Shown here: positions 41,030 to 50,284 of the stretch, piece by piece | Layout of the letters: every line of letters starts with the position of its first letter | Position numbering within the stretch: position 1 is the first letter of the stretch | NCBI RefSeq assembly: GCF_003458715.1 | Contig: NZ_QRVI01000013.1 | Coordinates: 1,042 to 65,041 of the forward strand | Direction: 5' to 3' | Source: Eubacterium sp. AF22-8LB | Lineage (GTDB): Bacteria; Bacillota_I; Bacilli_A; Erysipelotrichales; Erysipelotrichaceae | Length of the DNA: 64,000 nucleotides | Translations under genes and position numbers: made by a program | Notes under the pieces: model-generated | Told to the model about the DNA's origin: nothing | Seen by the model: only the letters and a program-made list of their open reading frames with translations | The model's database searches: none

Positions 41030-41127
41030 ATCTATCTCCTTAATATTTTTAAAAATGATATATAATGATTGTTTTATATAACATAAATCTAATCTATAAT
41101 TTGGATACAGTCAAGGAGGAAAATAAA

Positions 41128-42099
41128 ATGCTTTCAAAACAACAAATCCAATATTATGAAAAGCAATACCTTACGTGTTTTTCAGATAGAGAAAAGGCAA
41201 CCATCATTTTTAATGATCCACAAGCCAGTCTGGATGACATTCTATTGGAATTAATTAAAATAGAATGTCTAACGTCAGATTCGAATTTAAAAAAAGAAAT
41301 TGAAGAAAGAATAGCATATGAAATATTTAAATATCAAGATTTCGTTAGTAATAATCAACAAAACTATTTGTATTGCCTTATGGATGAAGACGAATTCATT
41401 TATGGAGTGTATGAAAGTTTTTATTTAGCATATGATAATCTTAAACAAAAAGTACATGAAGATTTAAATGATGATTTTTTTCTAAAAAGTGGGTATAAAT
41501 CTGAATATCAAATTCAAAAATATAAACTAACGAAAACAAGGCAAAATTCAACCTTTGAATGTTTAAAAGAAATAAAGAAATCAGAAACTCAATTTCAATC
41601 AGCATTCATAGGTAATATCCAATATAAGGAAAATTTAAATATTCAATCTGTTTTTTATAATAATGCAGAACCAGGATATTTAGATAATTCGAATCGGTTT
41701 GAAAATCAGTTTATAGGAATCTATATCCCTTTTCAAAAAGGAGATATTGTTAAATGTTTAACGAATCAACTAAAAGAAGAAGTATATTATGTAGTTGAGA
41801 AAGGTGCAAAAGAATTTAAAGATGTTCATTCAATGTTGAAAGGCAGCGAGGATTACAGTGATTGTGCTTTATGTGTCTATGAATTATCAGAAAATGGTTC
41901 TTGGAATCATCATCATTTGAATCCTTTGTATTTAAAAAAAATATGTATTCAAGATCAAACTCTTTCAAGTGTGTACCAAGTAATGAGTGATTATTGTAAA
42001 GGAGATAAAACAGAAGATGATGTTTTAAAAGCAACGATTGATTATGAAAAGCATAAGATTGAACAAAAAATAATCAATCAAAAATATTTTATTTTTTAA
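41128..42099 (+). CDS. Unrecognised protein, intact member of a three-copy family
   Basis: Starting at 41128 after AAGGAGG, the protein has 323 residues. The N-terminal part (REKATIIFNDPQASLDDILLELIKI; KKEIEERIAYEIFKY) matches the broken copy at 49315 (QQATILYNDEHIS; KKQIEERLKFMLLKL). The C-terminal part has a shared domain: IYIPFQKGDIVKCL, VYYVVEKG, a Cys-rich strand (CALCVYELSENGSW), HLNPLYLKKI, and a helical end (YQVMSDYC). The same domain recurs in the proteins at 46944 and 49315. I know no named family for it. It is the first gene of the cluster as I draw it. Confidence 0.7.
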   Translation: MLSKQQIQYYEKQYLTCFSDREKATIIFNDPQASLDDILLELIKIECLTSDSNLKKEIEERIAYEIFKYQDFVSNNQQNYLYCLMDEDEFIYGVYESFYLAYDNLKQKVHEDLNDDFFLKSGYKSEYQIQKYKLTKTRQNSTFECLKEIKKSETQFQSAFIGNIQYKENLNIQSVFYNNAEPGYLDNSNRFENQFIGIYIPFQKGDIVKCLTNQLKEEVYYVVEKGAKEFKDVHSMLKGSEDYSDCALCVYELSENGSWNHHHLNPLYLKKICIQDQTLSSVYQVMSDYCKGDKTEDDVLKATIDYEKHKIEQKIINQKYFIF

Positions 42100-42176
42100 T
42101 ATCAGTAAAATTTTTTTCTAAGAATCAACATTGGAATTCGTTATACTAGCTTTACTTAAACAGGAGGACATAATAT

Positions 42177-42911
42177 ATGAGTAATTTCACTTGGAGTATG
42201 TTTGATGTGTTTCATGAAAAAGTAAATGTAAAAGAATCATTGTGGGAAAAACATGAGCCTGTACTCTTTTGTAACTTCAAACCAGAGGGCTTGCGACTCA
42301 ATACAGTTGTACAGGTAAATGAAAAAATTCAAGTTTTTGATGTTTCAAATAATCCGGATTCCTGCTTATACCGATTGCATTATTATCAAGAATTTCCAGC
42401 AAATGAACAAGTTCTAGATCGTTTGATTCAAAAATTAGAAAAGAAAAATACTATACGGTTGAAAGGAAATGACAAATTTGAAACACGCATTTATGAACCA
42501 TTGAAGCCAAATGAACGATTTAAAGCGCACCAAGTCATTTATACAGATATGGATTATTATGTAAGTCAAAAAGGACAACAAATCTTCGATGCGAAAGTAC
42601 TGGATTGGATTCATACAATACTTCCAGAAAGTCCGACAAAAAAGGATTTACTCTATATTCATGCAACGACGGGTAAAAATATTGGGCTTTATGTAAAGGA
42701 TGTTGATGCAGATGATATATTGCTTTGTATATATGGTAGTGCCATTATGCGCAATGGTAAATGTATTCATGGAAATGGTTTGTTTAAGGAGAATTCAAAT
42801 TTATTAAATAATTATGAGGAAATGTTTGATTATGTTGTTTATAAAAAATTTGATGAAAACAGAAGTACAAATATTTCTGATTTAATTGAAAATGAGGAGA
42901 AAGAACAATGA
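42177..42911 (+). CDS. Unrecognised protein in phosphoesterase/macrodomain cluster
   Basis: This 244-residue soluble protein begins MSNFTWSMFDVFHEKVNV after AGGAGG. It has alternating beta and alpha stretches without a recognised fold. Notable stretches are CNFKPEGLRLNTVVQV, YIHATTGKNIGLYV and CIYGSAIMRNGKCIHGNGLF. It overlaps the next gene by 4 nt (ATGA), so it is translationally coupled to it. I do not assign a function. Confidence 0.65.
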   Translation: MSNFTWSMFDVFHEKVNVKESLWEKHEPVLFCNFKPEGLRLNTVVQVNEKIQVFDVSNNPDSCLYRLHYYQEFPANEQVLDRLIQKLEKKNTIRLKGNDKFETRIYEPLKPNERFKAHQVIYTDMDYYVSQKGQQIFDAKVLDWIHTILPESPTKKDLLYIHATTGKNIGLYVKDVDADDILLCIYGSAIMRNGKCIHGNGLFKENSNLLNNYEEMFDYVVYKKFDENRSTNISDLIENEEKEQ

Positions 42912-43561
42912 AACTAACAAAAAAATTATTTGAAGATGTAGTGGCGTATATTTTTGCAGAACCTGGAGCAATGGGAGCAGCAGGAAGTATAGAATGTTTA
43001 AAAAGTAATGGTGAAAGTTTTATCTACTTTTATATAGATGAAGAAACCAATTGGCAGAAAACAAAAGAATGTTTTGATGGAATCAATGGTTGTAAGTTTA
43101 ATGGGCCTCATCCTAAAACGTTCTATAAAGAGAGTCTTCTATCTCTAGGTGGAAATGATGAGATTGTGACAAAAATCAAACCTGGATGGAAAGAGATTGC
43201 GTTTGATGCAGGAAATCATTTTGTTTGTAAAAAAGAATATTCACGAGGATTTATAGAATTTTTTAGTGGTATGAAGCCATATGAAATTATTGTAGATGGT
43301 ATGAATAAGATAAAAAAAGAACACTTCTATGAAAAGCTAGATGATATAGCCAATGCCTTTTACAGACAAGAAGAGGCAGACCAAGAACTTACCTTAAAAT
43401 TAGAAGAATTAAATAAAAATCCAGAGTATGTAAAAAGAATCAAAGAGTGTACGCGAGAACAAGGTGTTGATGCCATGCTATTAGTATTAAAAGAGTTTGG
43501 TGTAGAAATTACATTTATGGAATTAAAACAATATGGATTCCGTAAAGCAGGTCTCATGTGA
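42908..43561 (+). CDS. Unrecognised protein in phosphoesterase/macrodomain cluster
   Basis: This 217-residue soluble protein has conserved-looking small-residue and Cys stretches: FAEPGAMGAAGSIECLK near 15-31, GPHPKTFYKESLLSLGG, and GWKEIAFDAGNHFVC near 97-111. The C-terminus is helical and ends with a possible winged or helix-turn-helix motif (GVEITFMELKQYGFRKAG). AGGAGAAAG precedes the start, which overlaps the previous gene by 4 nt. The next gene begins 74 nt later with its own ribosome-binding site. Confidence 0.65.
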   Translation: MKLTKKLFEDVVAYIFAEPGAMGAAGSIECLKSNGESFIYFYIDEETNWQKTKECFDGINGCKFNGPHPKTFYKESLLSLGGNDEIVTKIKPGWKEIAFDAGNHFVCKKEYSRGFIEFFSGMKPYEIIVDGMNKIKKEHFYEKLDDIANAFYRQEEADQELTLKLEELNKNPEYVKRIKECTREQGVDAMLLVLKEFGVEITFMELKQYGFRKAGLM

Positions 43562-43635
43562 GCCAATACATCAGAGGTCATAGGAAAAGTCAAAAATATA
43601 AATATATGTTGATAAATGAAATAAGGAGCAAATAG

Positions 43636-44379
43636 ATGGCTTGTTATGCGATAAGTGATATTCATGGAAGATATGATTTGTTAAAAGATGCTGTGGACAC
43701 ATTTATAGATTTAAGCAAAGATCAATTGATTTTAGTAGGAGATTATATTGACGGAGATGAACATGCTGATTCTTATAAAACATTAAAATACATTTATTCA
43801 CTAAATCAAAAATACAATGTGATTGTATTAAAGGGAAATCATGAAGAATGGTTATTAAATTGGTTGTTTGATTATACTTCCTTAAATGTGAAGTGTTATC
43901 CAGATATTTATACGATTCAAGATTTTTTGGGGGAAGAGCAATTCAGTCGGATTTTTGCACGGGCAAATAAGATGGAAGATAGTTTAACGGATATGTTATA
44001 TCTATTATGTAAAGAGGCTATTTTAGAAAAAGATATAGAACTTTTATATTGGTTAAAAGAATTACCTATGTATTATGAAACAGAACATGAAATTTTTGTT
44101 CATGCAGGAATTGATGGTAAGTATTGGAAAGAAACCAATGATATCAATGATTATTTAATGGCACGCCCAAATTTTTTTGATTTTAAAAAAGTTATTATTT
44201 CAGGGCACACACCAACATTTCAAATTGTTCATAATTCACATTTTCATGGCATTTATAAAGAAAAAAATCATATATTTATTGATCCTTGTGTAAAAAAATA
44301 TAAACATTTAAATGTCTTAAAAATAGAAAATCAAAATTATTATGAAGTAAGAAAAGGAAAGGTAAGGGTATTAAAATGA
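43636..44379 (+). CDS. Calcineurin-like metallophosphoesterase 1 (PPP-type)
   Basis: This 247-residue binuclear-metal phosphoesterase shows all metal-binding blocks: ISDIHGRYD (Asp-x-His), LVGDYIDGD (Gly-Asp-x2-Asp), LKGNHEEW (Gly-Asn-His-Glu), VHAGID (His), and ISGHTPT (Gly-His). The spacing is of the serine/threonine phosphatase (PrpA/PrpE, ApaH-like) class. Substrates in that class range from phosphoproteins to dinucleoside polyphosphates. It overlaps the following gene by 4 nt, and AAGGAG precedes the ATG. Confidence 0.92.
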   Translation: MACYAISDIHGRYDLLKDAVDTFIDLSKDQLILVGDYIDGDEHADSYKTLKYIYSLNQKYNVIVLKGNHEEWLLNWLFDYTSLNVKCYPDIYTIQDFLGEEQFSRIFARANKMEDSLTDMLYLLCKEAILEKDIELLYWLKELPMYYETEHEIFVHAGIDGKYWKETNDINDYLMARPNFFDFKKVIISGHTPTFQIVHNSHFHGIYKEKNHIFIDPCVKKYKHLNVLKIENQNYYEVRKGKVRVLK

Positions 44380-44867
44380 TACCATTTAAAATAATTCGTA
44401 AATTCATTAGTCGAATCGATCCTATTGCAATACATCCAGAAAAAGAAAAGGTTAATATTTATAGATTTAGAATGGAGATACCAGATACATGGGATGAATA
44501 TTATGTTTCTAGTGTACATGTTCGAGAAGATAATAAATATAGATGGGAAGGGCGTGCACTTAATTATTTGGAGATTTATTTGAAGAAAGAAAATGATATT
44601 CAAACTTCTTTACCATTCACAGTCAAAGATTTAAAACCTTATATTTCTACAATCGATCGTATAAGTGTGTGTGATTCTCAAACTTTATGCTATGAAAATT
44701 ATGGTTCTATAGAATATGTTGGAGAAGAATATGGCAATATGTATGTTTATGGATTTGGGCCTCGCTTAATTGATTGGTGGGATAAAAAACACAATTGTTT
44801 AGAAATTATTTCTATGCTTGAAATTATGGTTTCCAAAGAACCTAGAGAGGATATGAAAGTTGAATAG
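44376..44867 (+). CDS. Unrecognised protein between phosphoesterase genes
   Basis: This 163-residue soluble protein begins MIPFKIIRKFISRIDPIAI and contains IYRFRMEIPDTWDEYYVSSV, LEIYLKKENDIQ and YGFGPRLIDWWDKK. It is beta-rich with many aromatics and could be a small-ligand or protein-binding module. It overlaps phosphoesterase 1 by 4 nt and phosphoesterase 2 by 8 nt, so it is embedded in a coupled operon, which argues for a shared role. I have no family assignment. Confidence 0.65.
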   Translation: MIPFKIIRKFISRIDPIAIHPEKEKVNIYRFRMEIPDTWDEYYVSSVHVREDNKYRWEGRALNYLEIYLKKENDIQTSLPFTVKDLKPYISTIDRISVCDSQTLCYENYGSIEYVGEEYGNMYVYGFGPRLIDWWDKKHNCLEIISMLEIMVSKEPREDMKVE

Positions 44868-45549
44868 AGTATTTATAACTGGTGACATACATGGGCTTAT
44901 AGATATTCATAAATTGCCCATGTATTTTGGACATAAAAAGAATTTGAATAAACAAGATTATTTGATTATTTGTGGGGATGCAGGAATTGTTTGGGATTGT
45001 CAAAATCAAGATGCACAAGTTCAAAGCATTCTACAAGATTTGCCTGTAACAACATTATTTGTAGATGGAAATCACGAAAATTTTGCAGCCCTTAATGAGT
45101 ATACTGTTGAAAAATGGCATGGGGGAAAAGTTCATTTTATTTGCGATGATATCATTCACTTAATGCGAGGACAAGTATATACCATAGGAACTCAGACATT
45201 TTTTACCTTTGGAGGTGCACATTCAGTTGACTGGTATCAAAGAACTGAAGGAATATCTTGGTGGAAAGAAGAAATTCCTAACCATCTAGAAATGCAAGAG
45301 GGACAAGATAATTTAATGAAAATGAATCATAAAGTGGATTATATTATTACTCATACAGCTCCTTATGAAGTATTGGCTGAAATGGGAATGGATATTAGCG
45401 ATGAAGAGGAAGTGTTTTCTCTTTATCTAGATCATATTCGCAAGATAGTTGACTTTAAAGATTGGTATTTTGGCCATTTACATTTTGATGAAGAATTAAA
45501 CAACTTTCATTGTATCTTTGAAAATGTTGTTGAATTAAAGGAAATTTAG
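44860..45549 (+). CDS. Calcineurin-like metallophosphoesterase 2
   Basis: This 229-residue protein starts at a TTG (44860), the only plausible start before the first strand RVFITGDIHG; AGAGAGG lies upstream. All metal-site blocks are present: GDIHG, ICGDAGIVWD, VDGNHENF, ITHTAP and FGHLHFD. It is a paralogue of the next protein, sharing the WYFGHLHFDEELN/WYAGHFHCDKKVN ending and a FGGAHSVDWYQR/CGGAYSVDKEQR block. It overlaps the previous gene by 8 nt. The substrate is unknown. Confidence 0.9.
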   Translation: MNRVFITGDIHGLIDIHKLPMYFGHKKNLNKQDYLIICGDAGIVWDCQNQDAQVQSILQDLPVTTLFVDGNHENFAALNEYTVEKWHGGKVHFICDDIIHLMRGQVYTIGTQTFFTFGGAHSVDWYQRTEGISWWKEEIPNHLEMQEGQDNLMKMNHKVDYIITHTAPYEVLAEMGMDISDEEEVFSLYLDHIRKIVDFKDWYFGHLHFDEELNNFHCIFENVVELKEI

Positions 45550-45552
45550 ATT

Positions 45553-46281
45553 ATGACAGTGTATGTAATGGGTGATATGCATGGTGATTTTGATCCGATT
45601 TTTACAGTACTTTCGTATATGGATTTTAAAAAGGAGGATATTCTCTGTTTACTAGGTGATAGTGGATTCAATTATGATGTAAAGCTAAGTGAAAAGGGAT
45701 ATATAGATACTAGAAAGAGTCTTCATATAAAACACAGTTTGAATGATGGCTTATATCGGTGTTTAGGTTTTTTACCTACATTACTCATTGTTCATGGAAA
45801 TCATGAAGCAAGAGCTAGCACGGTTGCAGAGTATGAAAAGAAAATATGGAATGAAGGTATTGTCTATGTTCAGATGGAATATTCTAATCTGTTGTTTGCT
45901 AAAGATGGGGAAATATACACCATAGATGATCATACATTTTTAGTTTGTGGAGGGGCTTATTCGGTCGATAAAGAACAACGAATTCGTTGGTTTCGTGATG
46001 AACAACCTGATTCGCAAATACAACAACAAGTACTAAAACATATCCATACTCATGTGGATTTTGTTTTCACACATACGGTACCTTTTAAATATATTCCTAC
46101 AGAAAGATTGTTGAGTGAATTTGAACAAAAGAATGTTGACCAATCAACAGAAGTATTTTTAGATAAAGTAGAATCGAATCTAGATTATACACATTGGTAT
46201 GCAGGACATTTCCATTGTGATAAAAAAGTTAATGATAAATTTGACATTCTATATCATTCGATTGAAAGAGTAGGTGATTAA
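45553..46281 (+). CDS. Calcineurin-like metallophosphoesterase 3
   Basis: This 242-residue protein has intact metal-site blocks GDMHGD, LLGDSGFNYD, VHGNHEAR, FTHTVPFKY and AGHFHCD. It begins 3 nt after phosphoesterase 2 and was probably derived from it by tandem duplication. The GG-A-x-S-V-D block between the Asn-His-Glu and Thr-His motifs is common to both and looks specific to this subgroup. Its end overlaps the start region of the macrodomain gene. Confidence 0.9.
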   Translation: MTVYVMGDMHGDFDPIFTVLSYMDFKKEDILCLLGDSGFNYDVKLSEKGYIDTRKSLHIKHSLNDGLYRCLGFLPTLLIVHGNHEARASTVAEYEKKIWNEGIVYVQMEYSNLLFAKDGEIYTIDDHTFLVCGGAYSVDKEQRIRWFRDEQPDSQIQQQVLKHIHTHVDFVFTHTVPFKYIPTERLLSEFEQKNVDQSTEVFLDKVESNLDYTHWYAGHFHCDKKVNDKFDILYHSIERVGD

Positions 46282-46282
46282 A

Positions 46283-46969
46283 ATGCGTTCACGATTACAG
46301 AATAGAGAATATGCAAAAGAAAATTTAGAATATGTCAATACATATTATTCGGATGAAGTTTTACATTCAAGAAAAATGACAAGAGTATATGATTCACATG
46401 CAGAATTCAATAATGTGAAATTAAATCCAAAGCTTAGTATACGATTGGTTGCCAAAGATACAGTTTCTGCTTTATTTGAAGATATAACAGAACAAGATGG
46501 ACTTGTAGGGATTTTAAATTTTGCTAGTTATAAAAATCCTGGTGGAGGATATTTAAATGGTAGTTATGCACAAGAAGAAGCTTTATGTCATGTAAGTACA
46601 CTTTATAGTGTCTTATGTACGCAAACTCGATTTTATAGTGTGAATCAGCACCACTTAAATTGTTCTTTGTATACGAATCGAGCTTTGTATAGTCCAGATA
46701 TTGTCTTTTTTTCAGAAGATTATGACAAATATGCAGATGTCATTACGTGTGCAGCACCAAATCGGAAAGCAGCATTAAAAAAAGGCGTAAGCGAAGAAAA
46801 AAATGAGACGGCTTTAAAATCTAGAATAGAATTTATTTATAATATTGCCAATGAAAACCAAATCGATACTTTGATTTTGGGTGCCTATGGATGTGGAGTG
46901 TTTGGACAAAATCCTAAAAAGGTAGCGGATTTGTTTTTAGAATATGCAAAAGGCAAAAGATGCCATTGA
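46283..46969 (+). CDS. PARG-like macrodomain protein (TIGR02452 type)
   Basis: Starting at the ATG at 46283 (a GTG at 46274 is possible), the protein has 228 residues. It carries the poly(ADP-ribose) glycohydrolase signature GGG-x7-QEE: ASYKNPGGGY then AQEEALCH (Gly87-89, Glu98-99). ITCAAPN near 155 and LGAYGCGVFGQNP near 200 are the remaining macrodomain loops of the microbial PARG/TIGR02452 group. Such proteins bind or hydrolyse ADP-ribose derivatives. It sits among five phosphoesterases. The next gene overlaps by 26 nt. Confidence 0.92.
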   Translation: MRSRLQNREYAKENLEYVNTYYSDEVLHSRKMTRVYDSHAEFNNVKLNPKLSIRLVAKDTVSALFEDITEQDGLVGILNFASYKNPGGGYLNGSYAQEEALCHVSTLYSVLCTQTRFYSVNQHHLNCSLYTNRALYSPDIVFFSEDYDKYADVITCAAPNRKAALKKGVSEEKNETALKSRIEFIYNIANENQIDTLILGAYGCGVFGQNPKKVADLFLEYAKGKRCH

Positions 46970-47612
46970 ATATTGCTTGAAATTATCCGATGCGGAATTA
47001 GAAAAAGTAACAATTGTTAAGCATGAGGCGAAGGATTTATTTCATATTGATGAAGAGGATATAGTTGCACGTGCAGATTTTAATGAGAAAAAAGAATTGT
47101 GTATTTATAGTAAAAAGTATGACAAGGATTGGCAAATAGTAGATGATTGGAAACGTTTTGAACAACATTATGTTTACATTCCCACTGAATTTCAACGTGG
47201 AGCTATTTTAAGAAATGTAAGAATAAATGAATATGCGGTTTTGGAAGAAGATAATGAGCAAATATGTGCATTTATAGAGCGTGCAAAGACAAAAGGGTGG
47301 GATCTTCATTTTAATGAGGTAATGCCAAAAGGGTACGTGTTGCGTGATGGGATTTGGTATTTATCTTTTATAAATGTAACAGAACAAGAAGTTGCCATCT
47401 TGCCAAAAGAGAATAGTTCTAAATCATATGCTTTAAAAGCAATGAGTGATTATGTATGGTATACAAGAAAGGTAAAAGAAGGAAAATTGACTTCTTACCC
47501 AGATCAAACAGTTGTAAAGGCAACTAAAGAGTATGCATATTCTCTTACAAAACAAACGGATAAGATTATAAGGGCAAAAACAATAGAGGATTTGATTGTG
47601 GATACAATATGA
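46944..47612 (+). CDS. Unrecognised protein, second member of the three-copy family
   Basis: This 222-residue protein has a C-terminal half with the shared domain: VYIPTEFQRGAILRNV, YAVLEED, WDLHFNEVMPKGYV, LRDGIWYLSFINVTEQEVAI, and a helical end (YALKAMSDYVWYT ... AKTIEDLI). The parallels in the 41128 protein are IPFQKGDIV, GSWNHHHLNPLYL and VYQVMSDYC; in the 49315 copy they are IPNRFNRGDIV, DGLWRIKYLNPLFL and SIEDL. The N-terminal 70 residues differ. The start overlaps the macrodomain gene by 26 nt, without a clear ribosome-binding site, so the start is uncertain. Confidence 0.65.
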   Translation: MQKAKDAIEYCLKLSDAELEKVTIVKHEAKDLFHIDEEDIVARADFNEKKELCIYSKKYDKDWQIVDDWKRFEQHYVYIPTEFQRGAILRNVRINEYAVLEEDNEQICAFIERAKTKGWDLHFNEVMPKGYVLRDGIWYLSFINVTEQEVAILPKENSSKSYALKAMSDYVWYTRKVKEGKLTSYPDQTVVKATKEYAYSLTKQTDKIIRAKTIEDLIVDTI

Positions 47613-47901
47613 AGACTTTGTGGTTGACTTATTAAAAGGAAGTAATTTTAATAAGAATAATGTAGTAAATTCTCTATCAAAAAAGGAAGAACAAAATGAA
47701 AGAGTTCGGTATTATAAACCAATAGTATTGTTTGGTGGAAATGCATATAAAATTATTGAACTCACTAAAAATATTCCATATAAAGATGCCGTTTATAATC
47801 TGATGGAGTATTTTAAAATTGATGAAGATTTGGCTGAAAGAATCTTGGAGTTGACTGTAAAAGATTTAAGATGCTTAAATAAGGCTAAAGAGATGTTATG
47901 A
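47596..47901 (+). CDS. Small unrecognised protein
   Basis: This open frame of 101 codons begins with a TTG at 47596 inside the end of the previous gene. No ATG is available before residue 70, so the start is uncertain. The content is charged and helical: [23 protein letters not shown], then [28 protein letters not shown], then [22 protein letters not shown]. The position between two cluster genes in a compact operon supports it being real, but the product is unrecognised. Confidence 0.5.
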
Positions 47902-47918
47902 GCAGGAGGTGTATATTC

Positions 47919-48605
47919 ATGATTTATGTAATGAGTGATTTACATGGTTGTTTTGAAGAATACAAAAGGATGTTAGAAAAGATTGATTTTAAAGAATCGG
48001 ATACACTTTATATTCTGGGCGATATTGTTGATCGTGGAAGTCAATCTATACAAATTCTTCAGGATATGATGGTAAGAAGCAATGTATTTCCCATTCTAGG
48101 AAATCATGAATATATGTTAAATGAATGTCTTGATTTTATGTTAAGCGAGATTAATGAAGAAAATATTTCTACAATTAATGATTCTAATATTATTCAAAAG
48201 TTAACTTCTTGGATTACAGAAAATGGAGGCGCCCCTACTTTTGAACAATTAAATCATTTGTCAAAAGAGGAGTTACTAGACTTACAAGATTATTTAATGG
48301 AGTTTGAGATATATAAAAGTCTAGAAGTAAATCAGAAACGCTTCGTTTTAGTGCATGCAAATATGAAACCTGAATATCTAAACGATATAGAAAAATATTT
48401 GATGAATATGTTATTTGAAAAAACAGATTATACCAACAATGCATTTAAAGATGTTTATTTAATAACAGGACATGTTCCAACTTCAGATGGAAAAATTCTA
48501 AAGAAAAATCATCATATTTGTATAGATGGTGGTTGTGTATTTGGCCAAAATCTTACATGTTTATGCTTAGATACAATGGAGGAGTTTTATGTCAAGAAGC
48601 TATAA
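47919..48605 (+). CDS. Calcineurin-like metallophosphoesterase 4 (PrpA/Ser-Thr phosphatase type)
   Basis: I start at 47919 ([15 protein letters not shown]), which has AGGAGG eight bases upstream; a longer frame from 47898 includes the ribosome-binding site. The 228-residue protein shows [34 protein letters not shown] and [10 protein letters not shown], then [12 protein letters not shown]. This is the bacterial PPP-family pattern of PrpA/PrpB and ApaH-like enzymes. It overlaps the small basic-protein gene by 17 nt. Confidence 0.93.
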
Positions 48606-48795
48606 GAAAACACCGGTGCTTAAAGATAGTAATACTTCAAAAAAAACAAGTAAAAGAATGGCAAATAAGATTGTAAGAAAAACAGATTTTGATGTATTAA
48701 CAAGTAAGTCTAAACGGTTTAGAAAAGTTTTTGATACTTGGAATATTTATGATTATCGTATATATGACGTTGAAAAACGATGGACGAGGAAATAG
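48589..48795 (+). CDS. Small basic protein (SRSYKKTP type)
   Basis: This is a 68-residue, Lys/Arg-rich protein beginning [19 protein letters not shown]. This N-terminus is familiar from small conserved hypothetical proteins scattered through Bacillota, often near phosphatases or in mobile regions; no function is known to me. The charge suggests nucleic-acid binding, which is an inference. The start lies inside the previous gene (GGAGG upstream at 48580-48584). Confidence 0.7.
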
Positions 48796-48797
48796 AA

Positions 48798-49318
48798 ATG
48801 ATTTATTTTACGAGTAATATGCATTTAGGACATGAAGCCGTGATTCATATGTGCAATCGTCCTTTTAAAAATGTGGAAGAAATGAATCGAGCTTTGATTC
48901 GAAATATCAATAGCATGGTACATAAAAACGATACTGTGTATTTGTTAGGTGATGCTACACATCGTATTTCATTGGATGAAGCGAATGATTTGATTTCAAA
49001 ACTGAATGGACATAAAATCCGGATTCGTGGCAATCATGATAAGAAATATGATAAAAGCTTATTTGAAGGCATCTATGATTTTTTGGCACTAAAAGGATAT
49101 TGTTCAACAAGCATTTTTTTGATGCATTATGCAATGCCTGAATGGCCGAAATCAAGATATGGATCTATTCATCTACATGGACATCAGCATAATTGCTTTG
49201 AATATAACATGCAAATGAAAGAGCAGGAAATCAAAAGTATGATGTAGGAGTAGATGGTAACGCGTATTTTCCTGTGAATTTAAATCAAATATTAGAATTT
49301 ATGGAAGTTGAAAAATGA
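48798..49318 (+). pseudogene. Metallophosphoesterase 5, frameshifted and with altered metal site
   Basis: The reading frame from 48798 (MIYFTSNMHLGHEAVIHMC) runs 149 residues with NRPFKNVEEMN, YLLGDATH, IRGNHDKKYD, LMHYAMPEW and HLHGHQHN, then stops at 49245. The family's usual last segment (YDVGVDGNAYFPVNLNQIL) continues in the next frame from about 49238 and ends at 49318, overlapping the next ATG in ATGA fashion. A one-base loss in the A4 run near 49233-49236 explains this. The first metal motif reads SNMH where relatives have SDxH, so a metal-ligand Asp is also Asn. The gene is probably inactive. Confidence 0.8.
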
Positions 49319-50284
49319 ATAATATCGCATATGAAGAAATATTAAAAGACTTAACGCCTTTTCAACAAGCTACAATTCTTTATAATGATGAACACATCAG
49401 TGAAGAAGATAAAATATGTATGCTTCATCAATTACAAAGAAAGGCAGATGAATCGTTAAAGAAACAAATTGAAGAACGTTTAAAGTTTATGCTTTTAAAA
49501 CTAGAGAATTTTGAAAATAGTAAAGATGGCTTTGTTTTTGTAGTAAATGATAATCGGCATGAAATTCTTTCAATGTTTTTAAAATATACGGATGCGAATA
49601 ATTTTGTTGATCAATACCGCTATGAAAGAGGGAAAATTTTGAGTATAGCAAAATATTGCATGAAAGATACATATTCGTATGTATTGGTCACCATCTATAA
49701 CTACTGAACAAGAAGTGAAAGGAAATTGTGTTGTTGGTAAAGAAATTTTTGATCATGGAATAATGAATGATTGTTTTCGGGAAGGGGATTATTTCCAAAA
49801 TAAAACAAGGTTTGAATATGGCTTTTTCCATATACCAAATCGATTTAATAGAGGCGACATTGTTCGATATACGTATGATGAAAATTATTATATGGTTTTG
49901 ATGTCTTAAGAAGAATATCAAAATTTGTTTGGATATGAAATTCAAGCAAGTTATCTCAGAACTTGTTATTTGGATATAGATGGATTATGGAGAATCAAAT
50001 ACTTAAATCCTTTGTTTTTAAAATCTCAAAACTTTAAGAATATGGGGAAATCAGAGATGTATAAGGAATCCTATCGACTATTACGTGATTATTTGATCAG
50101 CGATGCATCTTGGCAACGTGAGGATACTATGAATGTATTGGAAAGTTCTAGAATGTATATGATGGAGAACGAAAAGTATTTGAAACAAAATCTTGAAAGG
50201 ATTAAAAATAATAAATTAAAGGTTTTAAATGCTCACAGCATTGAAGATTTATTTAGATTGGATGAAAACTATGAAATGGAATGA
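49315..50284 (+). pseudogene. Third member of the three-copy family, disrupted
   Basis: The frame starting at 49315 (PFQQATILYNDEHISEED) resembles the N-terminus of the 41128 protein but shifts near 49680-49700. The continuation (TTEQEVKGNCVVGKEIFDHG; HIPNRFNRGDIVRYTYDENYY) is in another frame and hits a TAA at 49907-49909. It then resumes in the same frame with YLDIDGLWRIKYLNPLFL and ends LNAHSIEDLFRLDE at 50284. The intact relative shows that one coding sequence of about 320 residues was broken by one frameshift and one nonsense change. Confidence 0.8.

Noticed and set aside
42100..42176. Separate promoter for 42177 (TATACT at 42142-42147)
   Set aside because: The -10 is reasonable but no -35 lies at suitable distance. 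It could be an internal promoter, but I cannot support it.
49679..49909. Stand-alone small gene starting with TGG-rich codons
   Set aside because: It is the middle piece of the disrupted family member 49315-50284, as shown by similarity to the intact copy at 41128.
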